A DNA stretch of 64,000 nucleotides from JARRQJ01 sp963761035 (lineage in GTDB: Bacteria > Pseudomonadota > Gammaproteobacteria > DRLM01), in contig CAVXFH010000002.1 of the NCBI GenBank assembly GCA_963761035.1, forward strand, positions 124,001 through 188,000, read 5' to 3'. This document shows, one piece after another, positions 27,500 through 34,792 of this stretch. Position numbers and translations under genes: made by a program. Below the pieces are notes generated by a model. The model did not search any database, was not told the origin of the DNA, and saw nothing but the letters and a program-made list of their open reading frames with translations. Position 1 is the stretch's first letter, and the number at the start of each line of letters is the position of its first letter.

Positions 27500-28681
27500 T
27501 TACGCCGCCTTATGCGTGATAAATTCCCGCGTCCATTGCCGGGCGCGATCGTCTTCTTCCAAGATCGTTTCGAGAGAATCCGCCGGCTTGGCCGGCAGCT
27601 CGTTCAGGGCGGCTTCCACCACCTCGGAAATAGCGGTAAAGGCCAGACGTTCGTCGAGAAATGCTTGTACCGCCACTTCGTTCGCGGCATTAAGTACGGC
27701 AGTGGCGGTACCACCCCGCGCCATGGCCGCGTATGCCAGACGCAGACAGGGAAATCGTTCCACATCCGGCGCCGCGAAATCCAGCCGCGCCACATCGAAC
27801 AAATTGAGGCGTTGCACGCCCGCGGCGATCCGCGAAGGCCAAGCCAGCGCGAAGGCAATGGGCGTACGCATATCGGGACTTCCCATCTGCGCCAGGATGG
27901 AACCATCCACGTATTCCACCATGGAATGCACCACGCTTTGCGAATGGATGACGACTTGAATTCGTTCCGGCGGCACAGCGAACAGCCAGCACGCCTCGAT
28001 CACCTCCAAACCCTTGTTCATCATGGTAGCGGAATCCACGGATATCTTGCGTCCCATTTTCCAATTGGGATGGGCGCAGGCCTGCAACGGCGTCACCTTA
28101 TGCAACTCCGCCAAAGGCATGTTACGAAAAGGACCGCCCGACGCGGTAAGCCAGATTTTAGTTACGCCTAATTCATCCAGCACCTTACCGCCCAAGTGCG
28201 GCAGACATTGCAAGATGGCGTTGTGCTCGCTGTCCACCGGCAATAATTCCGCCTTGTGCCGGCGCACTTCATCCATAAAGAGTCGGCCGGACATGACCAG
28301 GGCTTCTTTATTGGCGAGCAACAGGCGTTTTCCGGCGCGCACCGCGGCCAGGGCGGGCAGCAAACCCGCGGCGCCCACGATCGCCGCCATAACACAAGAC
28401 GCATCCGGATGCGCGGCTATGGCATCCAAACCCGCCGTCCCCGCCAGGACTTCGATGCCGTCATCCACCTTACGCAACCGCACCCGCAGCTGCTCGGCGG
28501 CGCGCGCGTCGGCCATAACCGCGAACTGCGGGTGAAAATGGCGGCACTGTTCCGCAAGCTTGTCCACATCGGTATTGGCGGAAAGTCCCACCACTCGGTA
28601 ACGTTCCGGGTGCCGCTTAAGGACGTCCAGGGTACTCATACCGATGGAACCGGTAGCGCCCAATATGGATACTCCAATCAT
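27500..28681 (-). CDS. dxr: 1-deoxy-D-xylulose 5-phosphate reductoisomerase
   Basis: Dxr catalyses the first committed step of the MEP isoprenoid pathway, making 2-C-methylerythritol 4-phosphate with NADPH. Length is 393 aa. The N-terminal NADPH motif ILGATGSIGMSTLDV is intact, as are the metal/substrate motifs PVDSEHNA and TASGGPFR. The ATG at 28681 overlaps the cdsA stop (ATGA); an ATG at 28690 would add three residues. The frame stays open another 230 codons upstream, but that part is an alternate frame of cdsA and is not coding. Confidence 0.96.
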   Translation of the reverse strand: MIGVSILGATGSIGMSTLDVLKRHPERYRVVGLSANTDVDKLAEQCRHFHPQFAVMADARAAEQLRVRLRKVDDGIEVLAGTAGLDAIAAHPDASCVMAAIVGAAGLLPALAAVRAGKRLLLANKEALVMSGRLFMDEVRRHKAELLPVDSEHNAILQCLPHLGGKVLDELGVTKIWLTASGGPFRNMPLAELHKVTPLQACAHPNWKMGRKISVDSATMMNKGLEVIEACWLFAVPPERIQVVIHSQSVVHSMVEYVDGSILAQMGSPDMRTPIAFALAWPSRIAAGVQRLNLFDVARLDFAAPDVERFPCLRLAYAAMARGGTATAVLNAANEVAVQAFLDERLAFTAISEVVEAALNELPAKPADSLETILEEDDRARQWTREFITHKAA

Positions 28682-29499
28682 GCCGGCCATTCGAATAAGG
28701 TCAGTCCTAAATAAAATGCCGGAGCCGCCGCGGTGATGCTGTCGATACGGTCCAAGACCCCGCCATGCCCCGGCAGAAACCGCCCGCTGTCCTTCACCCC
28801 CGCGGCACGCTTGAATAAACTCTCCAGTAAGTCGCCCACGATTGAAAATACCACCACCACCAAACACAGGGGGACGAACCACGGCAGCGACTCGCCGGGC
28901 AGGCCCAGCAGCCGCCCGCCGATTATCGCCACCAGCGCCGAGGTCGTCGCGCCGCCCGCGACCCCTTCCCAGGTCTTGCCCGGGCTTACCTGCGGCGCCA
29001 GCTTGCGCCGGCCGAAGCGGCGACCCACGAAATAGGCGCCGCTGTCCGCCGACCAGACCAAGGTCAGGAGAAACAACACATAGCCGGGACCGTATGCCGT
29101 CCCGCCATGCAAAGCCGACAAACTCACGAAGGCGGGAGCCAACACCAGCCAGCCGGCCAATACCCCCCGCCATGGCGCACTCTTCACCGCCCCCACCGCT
29201 TGATAGCGCAGCACCCACCGGGCGGCGATTATCCACCATACCATAGCCATGACAGCGACGGTATGCATCGCGGCCATCGACATTCGTCCCGCTATCACCA
29301 CGCCCAGCGTAACCGCCAGCGCCGCCGCAAAGATGCCCCAGGTTAACGGCGCAAGATGCACCAGCCTGCCCCACTCCCACGCCGCTACAGCCACCGCCGC
29401 GGCGAGCAGCATGGAAAAATAGAGCGTGGGCAAGGCAAATATCGCCGCCAACAGCAGCGGAATCGACACGGCAGCGGTAAGAAGCCGCTGCTTAAGCAC
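28678..29499 (-). CDS. cdsA: Phosphatidate cytidylyltransferase
   Basis: CdsA makes CDP-diacylglycerol from phosphatidate and CTP in the inner membrane. From the GTG at 29499 the protein is 273 aa; a GGAG site lies about 9 bases upstream, and the sequence starts LKQRLLTAAVSIPLLL as in homologues. A start at 29556 would add 19 residues and overlap uppS deeply. About eight membrane segments are visible. The CTP-transferase signature is near the C-terminus (SIVGDLLESLFKRAAGVKDS and HGGVLDRIDS). It feeds pssA, seen at the end of the window. Confidence 0.94.
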   Translation of the reverse strand: MLKQRLLTAAVSIPLLLAAIFALPTLYFSMLLAAAVAVAAWEWGRLVHLAPLTWGIFAAALAVTLGVVIAGRMSMAAMHTVAVMAMVWWIIAARWVLRYQAVGAVKSAPWRGVLAGWLVLAPAFVSLSALHGGTAYGPGYVLFLLTLVWSADSGAYFVGRRFGRRKLAPQVSPGKTWEGVAGGATTSALVAIIGGRLLGLPGESLPWFVPLCLVVVVFSIVGDLLESLFKRAAGVKDSGRFLPGHGGVLDRIDSITAAAPAFYLGLTLFEWPA

Positions 29500-30256
29500 C
29501 GCCTGACTGCTCCACCTGATCGCCGGTACGACCGAAACGCCGTTGTCTGCCCGCATAAGACGTCAAGGCCATTTCAAAAGATTTCGTATCAAAGTCCGGC
29601 CACAGCACATCGGTGAAATACAACTCGGAATACGCCAAATGCCACAACAGAAAATTACTGATGCGCTGCTCGCCGCCCGTGCGGATAAACAGATCCGGCT
29701 CGGGCAAACCCTGCAACACCAGATTAGATTCGAACAATTCGAGGGTAATATCGGAGGCGCGCAGTTTACCCGCCTCGATCTGCTTGCCCAACTTCTGCGC
29801 CGCCTGAACCACGTCCCAGCGTCCTCCGTAGTTGGCGGCGACAATCAACGTGAGTCCGGGATTATTTTGCGACAACGCTTCCGCCTTGGCGATTTCCTCC
29901 CGCAGACGGGGGGCAAAGGCGCTGCGGTCGCCGATGATTTTCAATTTGACATTATTGTTATGCAATCGTTGCGCCTCGCGTTGCAAGGCGGTGAGAAAAA
30001 GTTCCATCAATAAACTGACTTCTTTTGCGGGCCGCCGCCAATTCTCGCTACTAAAGGCAAACAGGGTTAGGACTTCGACGCCCTTTTCGGCGCAGGCGCG
30101 CACCACCTGCCGCACCGTCTCCACGCCCGCCTTATGGCCGGCAACGCGCGGCAACAGCCGATTCTTGGCCCAACGGCCGTTGCCGTCCATGATGATCGCG
30201 ATATGGCGGGGTAATCCGTTATCACGGTCGGGCAATGTAGGCTTGTCTGCGGACAT
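29492..30256 (-). CDS. uppS: Undecaprenyl diphosphate synthase
   Basis: UppS adds eight isoprene units to farnesyl diphosphate, making the lipid carrier for peptidoglycan and O-antigen. Length is 254 aa. The catalytic motif IIMDGNGRWA has D24, and conserved downstream motifs include FSSENWRRP and the C-terminal RTGGEQRISNFLLW. It lies between frr and cdsA. Its stop lies inside the first codons of cdsA, indicating translational coupling. Confidence 0.96.
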   Translation of the reverse strand: MSADKPTLPDRDNGLPRHIAIIMDGNGRWAKNRLLPRVAGHKAGVETVRQVVRACAEKGVEVLTLFAFSSENWRRPAKEVSLLMELFLTALQREAQRLHNNNVKLKIIGDRSAFAPRLREEIAKAEALSQNNPGLTLIVAANYGGRWDVVQAAQKLGKQIEAGKLRASDITLELFESNLVLQGLPEPDLFIRTGGEQRISNFLLWHLAYSELYFTDVLWPDFDTKSFEMALTSYAGRQRRFGRTGDQVEQSGGA

Positions 30257-30314
30257 ATAATATTTGCTTTCGGCGATTAGCGATCAGCTCTCAGCCGACA
30301 ATAAACGGACACTT

Positions 30315-30872
30315 CTAGATTTCCATCAACTCCGCTTCTTTCGCGGCCAGGATCTTATCCACCTCAGCGACGAATTTGTCGGTCAGCTTCTGGATATCGT
30401 CCTGGGCGCGGCGTTCATCGTCTTCGGATATCGCTTTGTCTTTCACCAATTTCTTGAGATCGTTATTGGCGTCACGGCGAATATTGCGGATCGCCACCCG
30501 CGAACCTTCCGCCTCACCCCGCACCACCTTGATCAGATCGCGGCGGCGTTCCTCGGTGAGAGACGGTAAATTGATGCGAATGACGGCGCCGACGGTGACG
30601 GGATTCAAACCCAAATCGGAAGTCATAATGGCCTTTTCTATCACCGGCACCAAGGACTTCTCCCACGGGGTGATGGTCAGGGTGCGCGCATCCGTCACCG
30701 CGACACTGGCCGCCTGGGTCAGTGGCACTTCGCTGCCGTAATACGGTACTGCTATATGATCCAGTAGACTGGTATGGGCGCGGCCGGTACGAATCTTGGT
30801 CAGCGCCTCCTTCAAGGATGAAATGCTCTTGCGCATCCTTGAATCCGCTTGGTTATTTACCTCGTTGCTCAT
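30315..30872 (-). CDS. frr: Ribosome recycling factor
   Basis: RRF splits the post-termination ribosome with EF-G. Length is 185 aa, exactly the family norm. The three-helix domain I and small domain II are recognisable: KIRTGRAHTSLLDHI, then PLTQAASVAVTDARTLTI, and the C-terminal helix KFVAEVDKILAAKEAELM. The start overlaps the pyrH stop by 4 bases. The order rpsB-tsf-pyrH-frr-uppS is conserved across gammaproteobacteria. Confidence 0.97.
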   Translation of the reverse strand: MSNEVNNQADSRMRKSISSLKEALTKIRTGRAHTSLLDHIAVPYYGSEVPLTQAASVAVTDARTLTITPWEKSLVPVIEKAIMTSDLGLNPVTVGAVIRINLPSLTEERRRDLIKVVRGEAEGSRVAIRNIRRDANNDLKKLVKDKAISEDDERRAQDDIQKLTDKFVAEVDKILAAKEAELMEI

Positions 30873-31609
30873 GCCTCCGCTCCCCCGTGGACCAGGGTGC
30901 CTTCATTCGCACCGAAGACGATGCGCCGCAAGGCCCCCGACTGATTGATATCGAATACCCGCAAAGGCATGCCGTAGTCTCGGCACAATACGATGGCGGT
31001 AGCGTCCATGACCATCAGATTCCGGCTCAGCACCTCATCGTAGGTAAGTACATCGTAACGTTTGGCCGTGGAATCCTTGACCGGGTCCGCGGTATAGACG
31101 CCGTCGACCTTGGTACCCTTCAACAGCAGATTGGCGCCGATCTCGATGGCGCGCAGACTGGCCGCCGAATCGGTTGTAAAAAAAGGATTGCCGGTACCGG
31201 CGGCGAATATGACTACTCTGCCCTTTTCCAAATGGCGGATGGCTCGCCGCCGGATATAGTCTTCGCAGATCTGATTGACCTTGATGGCGGACATCACCCG
31301 CGCCGCCGCGCCCCGTGACTCCACCGCATCCTGCAAGGCCAGGGCATTGATCACCGTGGCCAGCATACCCATGTGATCGGCGGTCACCCGATCCACGCCG
31401 GAGGCGGCGAGGCTGGCGCCGCGGAAGATGTTGCCGCCGCCGATCACCACCCCGACCTGCACCCCGCTATTGACAAGGTCGCACAATTCCGCGGCGGTGC
31501 GGCCCACGATAGCCGGACTGATGGTGTCCTCACCATCGCCCATCAACGCCTCGCCGCTCAGCTTGACGAGGATACGTTGATACTTGGGCGCGGCATCCGT
31601 TGCAGGCAC
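30869..31609 (-). CDS. pyrH: Uridylate kinase
   Basis: PyrH phosphorylates UMP to UDP and is allosterically controlled by GTP and UTP. Length is 246 aa. Motifs are intact: KLSGEALMG near the N-terminus, the glycine-rich VIGGGNIFRG, the aspartate pair DHMGMLATVINALAL, and the nucleotide motif GTGNPFFTTDSAA. It starts 4 bp after the tsf stop, in the translation block. Confidence 0.97.
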   Translation of the reverse strand: MPATDAAPKYQRILVKLSGEALMGDGEDTISPAIVGRTAAELCDLVNSGVQVGVVIGGGNIFRGASLAASGVDRVTADHMGMLATVINALALQDAVESRGAAARVMSAIKVNQICEDYIRRRAIRHLEKGRVVIFAAGTGNPFFTTDSAASLRAIEIGANLLLKGTKVDGVYTADPVKDSTAKRYDVLTYDEVLSRNLMVMDATAIVLCRDYGMPLRVFDINQSGALRRIVFGANEGTLVHGGAEA

Positions 31610-31613
31610 CGGC

Positions 31614-32501
31614 TTAACCTCCCCGTACTTGTGCCATCACCTCTTCGGCAAAATTCCCGGACTTCTTCTCAATGCCCTCGCCCACTTCGAAGCGCATAAA
31701 GGCGCTCACGCTGGCGCCATGCTCCTTGAGCAATTGCTCTACGGAAATATCGGGGTTCTTAACGAACGGCTGACCCAGCAGGGTCACTTCCTTGAGAAAC
31801 TTGTTGACGCGCCCGACGATCATCTTTTCCACGATGTCCGCCGGCTTGCCGCTGTCGGCGGCCTGGGCGCGAAAGATTTCCCTTTCCTTTTCCACAACCC
31901 CCGCCGGGACATCCGCGGCGTTCAAGGCCACCGGCTTGCTGGCCGCGATGTGCATGGCGATGTCTTTTGCCAAGACATTATCGCCGCCTTCGACGGCGAC
32001 CAGCACGCCGATGCGCGTGCCGTGCAGGTAATTGGCCAGCCTGCCGTCGGCGCTGTCTATAATGACAAAACGCCGTATGGCGATATTTTCACCGATCTTG
32101 GCGATCAGTTCGCGACGCGCATGATCGATGGTCCCGCCGCCCGAGGCCAACCGCAGATCGAGCAGCGCCTCGATATCGTCGGGAGAACTTTCCAACGCGG
32201 CGCGCGCCACTCCGGCGCAAAATCCGGCGAAGTCATCGCCCTTAGCGACAAAATCGGTCTCGCAATTCACTTCGAGAATAACGCCGCGCTTGGCGTCATT
32301 GCTGATGGCGACGGCGATCATACCTTCCGCCGCGATGCGCCCGGCCTTTTTATCCGCCTTGGCCAAGCCGGTCTTGCGCATCAATTCCACCGCGGCCTCG
32401 ATGTCGCCGGCCGTTTCGCTTAGGGCCTTTTTGCATTCCATCATGCCCGATCCGGTACGTTCACGCAGTTCCTTCACCAGCGCTGCTGTGATTTCCATCA
32501 T
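31614..32501 (-). CDS. tsf: Elongation factor Ts
   Basis: EF-Ts exchanges GDP on EF-Tu. Length is 295 aa. The N-terminal UBA-like domain (VKELRERTGSGMMECKKAL) and the TDFVAKGDDF motif that touches the EF-Tu Mg site are clear. It is separated from rpsB by 81 bp containing a GC-rich stem-loop that may reduce read-through, as known between rpsB and tsf in E. coli. Confidence 0.97.
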   Translation of the reverse strand: MMEITAALVKELRERTGSGMMECKKALSETAGDIEAAVELMRKTGLAKADKKAGRIAAEGMIAVAISNDAKRGVILEVNCETDFVAKGDDFAGFCAGVARAALESSPDDIEALLDLRLASGGGTIDHARRELIAKIGENIAIRRFVIIDSADGRLANYLHGTRIGVLVAVEGGDNVLAKDIAMHIAASKPVALNAADVPAGVVEKEREIFRAQAADSGKPADIVEKMIVGRVNKFLKEVTLLGQPFVKNPDISVEQLLKEHGASVSAFMRFEVGEGIEKKSGNFAEEVMAQVRGG

Positions 32502-32522
32502 CTTAAACCTCTTGGTTAATAC

Positions 32523-32548
32523 GCCCGCCCGCCAACGAGTGGACGGGC
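32523..32548 (-). terminator. Stem-loop between rpsB and tsf (attenuator-like)
   Basis: On the minus strand the arms GCCCGTCC and GGGCGGGC can pair over eight positions (one G-T), with a 10-base loop. The sequence after it is not T-rich, so it is a poor intrinsic terminator. It may partly attenuate transcription or protect the rpsB mRNA 3' end. Confidence 0.4.
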
Positions 32549-32582
32549 CTTGTTCAAACTTATTGCGGAAAAAAGCGCCCCG

Positions 32583-33428
32583 CTACACCGCGTCTTCCGC
32601 ATCCATGGCGTCTATCGGCGGCACAATCGATACGCGCTTCGATTTACGGACGGTCTTCTTTACCGGTTTGTCCGTAGCTTCCTTCGGCGCCGGGGAATTG
32701 GCCTCGTCCATCTCCACAAACTCATCGCCGCCGGCGGACTGCAAGGCCACGGCACGGCCGCTGATCACGGCATCCGCCACACCGCGCACATAGAGTTGAA
32801 TGGCGCGCGCCGCATCGTCATTGCCGGGGATGATGTAGTCGATGCCGTCGGGACTATTGTTGGTATCCACGATACCGATCACCGGAATGCCCAGACGCTT
32901 GGCCTCCGCCACCGCGATCTTCTCGTGGCCGACGTCGATCACGAACAGAGCGCTGGGGATACCGGGCATATCCTTGATACCCCCCAGGCTGCGTTCCAGT
33001 TTTTCCATTTCGCGCTTCAGACCCAGCGCCTCTTTCTTATTGAAGCGTTCCATCCTGCCATCCTGCACCATGGCTTCCAGATCCTTGAGACGTTTGATGG
33101 ACTGACGGATGGTCTTATAATTGGTCAACATGCCGCCCAACCAGCGCTGGCTGACGTAAGGCATACCGCAACGCTTGGCCTCCTCTTCGATTACCTGCTG
33201 CGCGGGACGCTTGGTGCCTACGAACAAGACGTGCTTTTTCTTGGCCGCGAGGCTGCCGATGAAATTCAAGGCCTCATCATAAAGAGGCACGGTCTTTTCA
33301 AGGTTGATGATGTGAATCTTGTTGCGGTCCCCGAAAATATAGGGGGCCATTTTGGGATGCCAATAACGGGTCTGGTGGCCGAAGTGCACGCCGGCCTCCA
33401 ACATTTGACGCATGGAAACATTTGCCAT
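32583..33428 (-). CDS. rpsB: 30S ribosomal protein S2
   Basis: S2 binds the 30S head-body junction and is needed for S1 attachment. Length is 281 aa, longer than E. coli S2 (241) because of an acidic/proline-containing tail of about 40 residues (SPAPKEATDKPVKK-like). The N-terminal motif MRQMLEAGVHFGHQTRYW is diagnostic. The second of two tandem ATGs (33428) is chosen because AGGAG lies 7 bases upstream; the first (33431) is 4 bases away. A structured leader lies upstream. Confidence 0.96.
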   Translation of the reverse strand: MANVSMRQMLEAGVHFGHQTRYWHPKMAPYIFGDRNKIHIINLEKTVPLYDEALNFIGSLAAKKKHVLFVGTKRPAQQVIEEEAKRCGMPYVSQRWLGGMLTNYKTIRQSIKRLKDLEAMVQDGRMERFNKKEALGLKREMEKLERSLGGIKDMPGIPSALFVIDVGHEKIAVAEAKRLGIPVIGIVDTNNSPDGIDYIIPGNDDAARAIQLYVRGVADAVISGRAVALQSAGGDEFVEMDEANSPAPKEATDKPVKKTVRKSKRVSIVPPIDAMDAEDAV

Positions 33429-33441
33429 CATTTTCTCCTAA

Positions 33442-33485
33442 GGGTTAAACCTCCATACATCCCATGTATCAACCCGCTGGGCGGG
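33442..33485 (-). ncRNA. Putative S2-responsive leader structure of rpsB mRNA
   Basis: On the minus strand, GGGTT (33475-33471) can pair with AACCC (33446-33442). This encloses a perfect inner hairpin, ATACAT-GGG-ATGTAT (33469-33455). It lies just before the AGGAG site. The overlapping arm CCCGC/GCGGG (33485-33473) offers a mutually exclusive hairpin with the GGGTT arm. In E. coli and relatives S2 represses its own mRNA through a conserved leader (Aseev et al. 2008). The structure is seen in the sequence; its identity as that leader is inferred from position. Confidence 0.55.
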
Positions 33486-33702
33486 CACCCGAATACACGT
33501 GCCGATGTATGTGTGGATTTAGTTAATAAACCAACGCCGCGTAACCGCTCAGTGCCCGATAAGCACTGCCGCTGCAAGCACGGCATCGACAACCTCAATA
33601 TAGAGCGCAACATCTGCGCCCTTCGCGGCGGGTCACGGCATCATCCCGACCATCGCCGCCGCCATTATGAGATGGCGCAAGCAACTGCCGGATTCGGCGC
33701 GA

Positions 33703-33732
33703 TTTATACCATAAACCCGGCCTATCCCTCAA
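33703..33732 (-). promoter_or_regulatory. Candidate sigma70 promoter of rpsB
   Basis: On the minus strand TTGAGG (33732-33727) and TATAAA (33708-33703) are separated by 18 bp. This would give an mRNA leader of about 270 nt including the hairpin element near the start codon. The rest of the 570-bp rpsB-map intergenic region holds no gene. A 440-codon open frame crossing it on the plus strand is antisense to rpsB and looks non-coding. Confidence 0.4.
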
Positions 33733-34002
33733 TAACTTATAGCTCGATCGGCAATTTCTGGACGCGCGGGTTTCCCGAAATATGGCAAACTGCGCCGGCT
33801 GGTGAGATCAAAGCGACTGCACCTAGCTGCCTTCGCTGTCGAAAAGCACTGCGGTGGGCGAGGCCGACCTGAGGGCGCCGGGCTAAATAGCTGATATCAT
33901 TAATCGGATAAAGGTAAGATTAGCCCCAATCACGACCCCTGATTTCACACGGCGAACCGGAACCTAGAAAATTTTAATATTTGATTAGATAGAGATTATT
34001 CA

Positions 34003-34770
34003 ATGGCAGTATCCATCAAGACCGCTGACGAAATTGCCAAAATGCGGGTGGCGGGCCGTCTGGCGGCCGACGTGCTGCGTATGATACGCCCTCACGTCCG
34101 ACCGGGCATCACCACCGAAGAGTTGGATCGCCTCTGCCACGACTATATCGTCGACACCCAGCACGCCATCCCGGCGCCGCTAAACTATCACGGCTTTCCC
34201 AAATCGATCTGCACTTCGGTCAATCATCAGGTGTGCCACGGTATCCCCGGTAAGCGCATCTTGAAACAGGGCGATATGCTCAATATCGACATCACCGTCA
34301 TCAAAGACGGCTATCATGGCGACACCAGCCAGATGTTCATGGTAGGCGAGGTGTCGGCGCTGGCGAAACGCCTGGCTCAGGTGAGTTATGAATGCATGTG
34401 GATCGGCATCGAGATGGTCGGGCCGGGGACGCGGCTCGGCGATATCGGTTACGCCATACAGGATCACGCCGAGAGCAATAATTTCTCGGTGGTGCGTGAA
34501 TATTGCGGCCACGGTATCGGCCGGCAATTTCATGAAGAGCCTCAAGTTTTGCACTATGGTAATCCCGGCACCGGACTCATCTTGGAACCCGGCATGATCT
34601 TCACTATCGAACCCATGATCAATGCCGGTAAACGCCAGGTCAAACTCATGCCCGACAATTGGACCGTGGTCACCAAGGATCACAGCCTCTCGGCACAATG
34701 GGAACACACCATTCTGGTCAGCGACGACGGCTACGAGGTACTCACCAAACTCGAAGACGGCGATCTCTAG
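34003..34770 (+). CDS. map: Methionine aminopeptidase, type I
   Basis: Map removes the initiator methionine from nascent proteins. Length is 255 aa, typical of type Ia. Metal ligands and catalytic residues are all present: H79, D96, D107, H170, E203 and E234. Motifs VNHQVCHGIP and GHGIGRQFHE are intact. It is divergent from rpsB, as in E. coli, and is followed by glnD after 22 bp. The ribosome site is weak (GAG at about 10 bases). Confidence 0.97.
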   Translation: MAVSIKTADEIAKMRVAGRLAADVLRMIRPHVRPGITTEELDRLCHDYIVDTQHAIPAPLNYHGFPKSICTSVNHQVCHGIPGKRILKQGDMLNIDITVIKDGYHGDTSQMFMVGEVSALAKRLAQVSYECMWIGIEMVGPGTRLGDIGYAIQDHAESNNFSVVREYCGHGIGRQFHEEPQVLHYGNPGTGLILEPGMIFTIEPMINAGKRQVKLMPDNWTVVTKDHSLSAQWEHTILVSDDGYEVLTKLEDGDL

Positions 34771-34792
34771 CCGAACCCAGGCCTCTCAAGGC

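Noticed and set aside
28690..29380. Long upstream extension of the dxr reading frame (about 230 codons)
   Set aside because: It is an alternate frame across cdsA with low-complexity Gly/Arg-rich translation; dxr starts at 28681 with the conserved GATGSIG motif right after.
32550..33872. 440-codon plus-strand frame across rpsB and its leader
   Set aside because: It is antisense to rpsB, with no ribosome site or family resemblance; GC-rich genes commonly leave such open frames.
34622..34792. Upstream extension of the glnD frame
   Set aside because: It lies inside the end of map in another frame and has no homology; the ATG at 34793 gives the family length.
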